From Hawksworthiomyces lignivorus (Eukaryota > Ascomycota > Sordariomycetes > Ophiostomatales > Ophiostomataceae), in contig NTMA01000014.1 in NCBI GenBank assembly GCA_002917075.1, positions 310,001-374,000 of the forward strand: a stretch of DNA of 64,000 nucleotides, read 5' to 3'. Each line of letters starts with the position of its first letter. Position 1 is the first letter of the stretch. Under the pieces are notes generated by a model. It saw nothing but the letters and a program-made list of their open reading frames with translations, was not told the DNA's origin and did no database searches. The position numbers were made by a program, and so were the translations under genes. Of the stretch, positions 59,706 through 64,000 are shown piece by piece.

Positions 59706-62700
59706 ATGTCCGGTGCTGAAGCCATTGCCGCCATCCAGCTGATCGACGCCTGCATCGGCATCGTTACAACGATCATTGACATCGGCCGTGCCGTCCACGA
59801 TGCTCAAGAATTGCCACCAAAGCTTCGAGACTTGCTCGAAAAGCTACCAGCGATCGAAGAATTGCTGGAAAATGCGCATGAAAGCTGCGAGGAAGGGAGG
59901 CTCACAGAAGAAGCCAGCAAGAGCGCACAGCCGATTTTGAAACAGTGTGAGGAGGCTTTAGGTGGGCTGAGGGACATATTCAGAAAGGCCTGCCCCAAGG
60001 ATGGGGAGAATCGTACCAAGCGCATCTGGAAAGGTGCAAAGGCTGTTTTTTTCGGCCGAGACAGCCAGGTTCAGAAATTTCTGGTAACTATTCAAGATAA
60101 CTTGAAACTTTTAGAGCAGAAGGAGATCTACGTTATCGGCGGGAAGTTGGATGCACTGCAACAAGTTACGGAGGCACTAGCGAATAATGACGACGGCAAG
60201 TATATGCACACTGGAGCGGGCAATATTATTGCCAATGAAGGCGGTAATCCTACGAACTATGTTGTTGGTGGAAGCAACAACCGGCAGATTAACAATCCCG
60301 GGGTTTACAATGAGGGCCCTTCGAGTACGTAGTCATCTTTTCTCACGTAGTCAGGCCAAATTTCTGAACCTCTTACTTCGCTAGCATCAGTTCATATCAT
60401 GTCCAAAGAAACTTTAAGTCCGTACTGACCATGCTTTTGTTAGCCCATACACACAACACTTATCTACCACTGGGTAAACTCGTCCTTGAATGCCATTAGA
60501 ATGGGTACAATTTTTTGGTGGTTCCTAACAACATCACGATGCTAGAACGGCCCGATACACCGCCTGAGCCGTCGTCCAACGTCAAGTTTCGACGTGACCC
60601 AGACTTTGTCCACCGAGATAGCATATTGAAGCAGATCGAAGAGAAATGCGCTGTACCAGGCTCCTGGACGGCACTTGTCGGCTTCGGTGGTGTCGGGTGG
60701 GTGAGATCAAACACACAACGAGAAGACGACCGCTAACTCAAAGCAGGAAATCTCAACTCGCCATTGAATATGCCTACCGAGTCCGAGAACGATCGCCGGA
60801 AACCTGGGTATTCTGGGTCTATGCGAGTAATGCTGCCCGATTTGAGCAGAGCTTCCGGGATATTGCAGAAACTGTCAAGATCTTTGGACGGCAAAATCCC
60901 AAAGCAAATATCTTCAGGCTAGTGCACGACTGGCTACATGAAGGCAAGCGCGGAAAGTGGGTTCTTATTCTGGATAACGTCGACGACGCTCGATTCCTTC
61001 TCGGTTCCCACCTTGGCACCCAGGACAAACTTGACCGTACAGGCGGTACGGCTGTCTGTCCACTGCGAGATTACCTCCCCCAAAGTCGGAGTGGGTCGAT
61101 CCTCATTACATCGCGGAGTAAGGACGCAGCACTGAAGCTGGTCGAACAGAGGGACTTGATTAGTGTTGGACCAATGGATGAGGGAAACGCTTTGGCACTC
61201 TTCACTAAGAAGTTAGGAGACTCAAACGACAGCAAGGATATTCTTGAGCTTGCGGCGGCCCTTGAGTACATACCACTTGCAATTGTTCAGGCGGCAGCAT
61301 ACATCTCTGACCCAGATCGGCAGAGTACGGTGCATCAGTACCTCAAGGAGTTCCAGAAGAGCAAGCATAAGAAGACAAGTCTTTTATATCACGAAGGAGG
61401 ACAGCTCCGCCGAGATCCGGAGGCTAAAAATTCCATTATCATTACTTGGCAAATGTCATTCGAGCGCCTACGTGAAACAAGAACGTCAGCAGCCGATCTA
61501 CTATCACTTATGAGCTTTTTTGATCGACAGGGGATTCCGAAGGCCCTGCTTCGACACAGGATCGAACAGGGAAACTCCCAGCAAATTAAGAAAGAAATTG
61601 AGAATGACGGTACCGATGATGAAGATAATGAATTGCAGTCTAGTGAGAGCGACGAGTTGGAAGAGGATATCGTACAGCTACGAAAGTACTCGTTCATCTC
61701 CTCCAATGACGCTGGTGGAACATTTGAAATGCATAGCCTGGTGCAACTAGCAACACAAAAATGGCTGGAAGCTAAGGGTGAGCTGGAAGTATGGAAACAA
61801 CAGTTCATTAAGAATCTCGGCAAAGAATTTCCAAATGGTGAATATGAGACTTGGGCAAGGTGCCAGGCCTTGTTCCCTCACGCAGAAGCGGCAGCAGGAC
61901 AACAGCCCAAAGAAACATCGTCTCTTGTAGAATGGGCCACGCTACTCTATTATGCCGCACGGTACTCATGGAAAAAAGGAAACTTTGATAACGCTAAGAA
62001 ATTAGCTGTTAAATCCATGAGAGTGCGAACAGAGTTGTTCAGTCAAGAACATGAGGATACGCTAGAGAGTATGGAAATAGTAGGAATAGCATACAGCCTT
62101 AGTGGTGAGTGGAAAAAATCAGCCGAAATTCAACTAAGAATAATAGAGACTCGCAAGAACATACTCGGGGTCGATCATCCTTCTACGCTCACGAGCATGG
62201 CCAACCTGGCGTCGACGTTTGGGAATCAAGGAAGATGGGAGGAAGCCGAGAAGCTACAGGAACAAGTGATGATGGAGACTCACAAGGCGAAGCTCGGGGA
62301 CGACAATCTTGAAACTCTGATAGGCATTGGCAACCTTGCTTCAATATTTTGGAATCAAGGCAGGTGGGAAGAAGCCGAGAAGCTACAGATACAAGTGATG
62401 GAGACTCACAAAGCCAAGCTCGGGGACCATCATCCTGACACACTGACAAGCATGAGCAACTTGGCTTGGACGTATAGAAATCAAGGCAGGTGGGAAGAAG
62501 CCGAGAAGTTAGGGGTACAAGTGATGGAAACTCGCAAAGCCAAATTCGGAGACGATCATCCTAATACGTTGACGAGCATAGGTAACTTGGCTTCGACGTA
62601 TTGGAATCAAGGCAGGTGGGAAGAAGCCGAGAAGCTGGAGGTACAAGTGATGGAGACTAGTAAAGTCAAACTCGGAGACGATCATCCTAACACACTGACA

Positions 62701-63234
62701 AGCATGAACAACTTGGCTTCGACGTATAGAAATCAAGGCAGGTGGGAAGAAGCCGAAAAGCTAGAGGTACAAGTAATGAAGACTCTCAAAACCAAACTCG
62801 GGGCCGATCATCCTAATACGTTGACGAGCATAGGTAACTTGGCTTCGACGTATTGGAATCAAGGCAGGTGGGAAGAAGCCGAGAAGTTAGGGGTACATGT
62901 GATGGAGACTCGCAAAACCAAGCTCGGGGACCATCATCCTGACACACTGACAAGCATGAGCAACTTGGCTTTGACGTATTGGAATCAAGGCAGGTGGGAA
63001 GAAGCCGAGAAGTTAGGGGTACAAGTGATGGAGACTCGCAAAGCCAAGCTCGGGGACGACCATCCCCAAACGCTCACAAGCATAAATAATCTTGCTTATA
63101 TATGGAAGTATCAAGGTCGCCATGTAGATGCCTTAGCGTTGATGAAGGACTGCGTCCGGGCTTGTCAACAAATCTTTGGCTCGAAACATCCATATACTCT
63201 ATCCTCCATGTCTGCCGTGGAGAAATGGAGTTAG
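59706..63234 (+). CDS. SesA / NB-ARC / TPR STAND receptor (NLR-type)
   Basis: Cytosolic NLR-type signalling protein, 1085 residues, apparently intact. Exons 59706-60324, 60546-60696 and 60747-63234 join in phase; intron 1 (221 bp) has GTACGT, a CTAAC branch and TAG; intron 2 splits the P-loop. Order: SesA-like helical domain (~3-150); a Gly/Asn-rich segment (~172-204: GAGNIIANEGGNPTNYVVGG, then NNRQINN) resembling fungal amyloid signalling motifs; NB-ARC with ALVGFGGVGKSQLAIEYAYR, Walker B WVLILDNVDD, SRSGSILITSRS and MHSLVQ (MHD-like); then TPR units from ~700 to 1075. Intact analogues sense non-self and trigger effector assembly. If intron 1 were not spliced, the SesA part would end as a separate 207-residue protein. 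Neighbours are HET genes. Confidence 0.88.
62179..63063 (+). repeat. Seven tandem 126-bp units encoding TPRs
   Basis: Seven consecutive 42-residue units of the form TLTSMxNLASTYxNQGRWEE plus EKLxVQVMETxKxKLGDDH, nearly identical at the DNA level; the first has one extra codon (885 bp = 7 x 126 + 3). Degenerate units lie on both sides. The array lies in the ligand-sensing half of the NB-ARC/TPR protein. Confidence 0.9.
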
Positions 63235-63707
63235 GTCACTGGTGTCGATATTCCCAAATTATGAAGAGACCAGTTCTAAACCAACTGGAACAGTGTTACC
63301 AAGAGGGCTATGGCAGACGTCTGGAGACATCAGATACCTGACCCATATCCACTAGTTTTCATGCCCCATACCCCATTGTGGGCAAATTAGGAAATAGAAG
63401 TAAGTTGACAAAGCGCAGACGTAAACATGAACCAGAACAAAGCAACACAGTTTAGTTTACTCAATTCCGACACCCCTGCTAACCTCTTCAGCCCCTGGCC
63501 AATTTTCACACTGCGGCAAGGCTGAATCTGCAGCTGGACACCTCTTCGAATCACAGATACACTGCAGATTCCCTGCGCCACACTCGCTGAAGATGGGAGG
63601 CGGTCAGCCTGACAACTCGCTGCCTCTCTCAAAAAGCTCACTATTAAGTGTAGCAACAAAATGTCTCTCGAGCTATTATTGACCTTCACTATCTTTCTTG
63701 TTCATTA
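63235..63707. other. Intergenic region
   Basis: 470 bp between the NLR stop and the start of the terminal HET gene. A minus-strand frame here has no features. Confidence 0.5.
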
Positions 63708-64000
63708 ATGAATTCTCTCCTAGACGAGATGGAATTAAGCGAGCTCAGTCCGCTCTTAGCGGGGCCCGCAGCTGTGGCTATTGACATCCTTAGCCACCCA
63801 ACCCCAACGACACCCGCCCAGCTGTATACCTCTCTACCGCTCCGGCCCGGGGAGCGCACGATCCGACTCCTCGATCTCGACGCCCTGCCATCGTCATCAT
63901 GTAAAACTCGAACCGAAACCGATTTAGTGCCCCTAGAGGGCCGCCTGCGTGTCGTCAGGCTGTCTGACAGCCCAGTCTTCGGGGCGCTCTCGTACGTCTG
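63708..64000 (+). CDS. HET-domain protein, 3' end beyond the window
   Basis: Open from ATG 63708 to the window end (97 codons). It reads RTIRLLDLDALPSSS and VPLEGRLRVVRLSDSPVFGA, then LSYVW at the edge, matching the beginning of a HET domain (x-LSYVWG). The rest, including intron structure and integrity, is outside the window. Confidence 0.65.
   Translation, partial: MNSLLDEMELSELSPLLAGPAAVAIDILSHPTPTTPAQLYTSLPLRPGERTIRLLDLDALPSSSCKTRTETDLVPLEGRLRVVRLSDSPVFGALSYV

Noticed and set aside
1..64000. CRISPR arrays, bacterial operons, rRNA or tRNA genes
   Set aside because: Looked for but not found; the sequence is eukaryotic nuclear DNA with spliced genes. A tRNA scan by program could still find a missed one.

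Overview
The window is nuclear DNA of a filamentous ascomycete (Pezizomycotina; the class cannot be fixed from sequence alone). Evidence: short introns of about 50-90 bp with GTANGT donors and CTAAC/CTGAC branch points, Zn2Cys6 regulators, HET-domain and STAND (NLR-type) genes, a DUF3176 membrane protein, a two-domain trehalose-phosphatase and a Dur3-type urea transporter. I resolved 21 protein genes by joining exons by reading frame, splice sites and phase. Two of them (a NACHT gene and a HET gene) look broken, and two more run off the window ends.

Layout. 0-6 kb: the end of a urea transporter facing trehalose-6-phosphate phosphatase (tps2), whose start is preceded by about 3.9 kb without genes. 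9.9-17 kb: an SDR enzyme, then three secreted-protein genes. Two of these are adjacent relatives with a beta/gamma-crystallin-like Cys domain, one with a Lys-rich tail and one with an Asp/Glu-rich segment. The third is a large protein, divergent from the second, with three dibasic (Kex2-like) sites. 17-26 kb: an unrecognised protein, two Zn2Cys6 factors and a membrane-anchored Cys-rich surface protein. 26-36 kb: a beta-lactamase-fold hydrolase, a decayed SesB-like/NACHT gene, an amidohydrolase and a DUF3176 protein.

36-47 kb: a HET gene with a probable frameshift, a hexose transporter, and a gene-poor stretch of about 3.5 kb holding a 296-bp element with 51-bp inverted ends and a 28-bp direct repeat. 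47-56 kb: a Zn2Cys6 factor, an NCS1 nucleobase/thiamine-type permease, a small GFA-family zinc protein and another Zn2Cys6 factor. 56-64 kb: a HET protein, an apparently intact SesA / NB-ARC / TPR receptor with a Gly/Asn-rich amyloid-like linker and seven nearly identical 42-residue TPR units, and the start of a third HET gene.

Two themes stand out. The 28.8-64 kb part is rich in heterokaryon-incompatibility and NLR-type genes, some intact and some decaying, as expected of fast-evolving non-self recognition loci. The 11.5-17 kb trio of secreted genes is the best candidate for an undescribed system: related domains, opposite-charge tails, precursor-like processing sites and a shared divergent promoter. 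All family calls come from reading motifs; no database search was possible.
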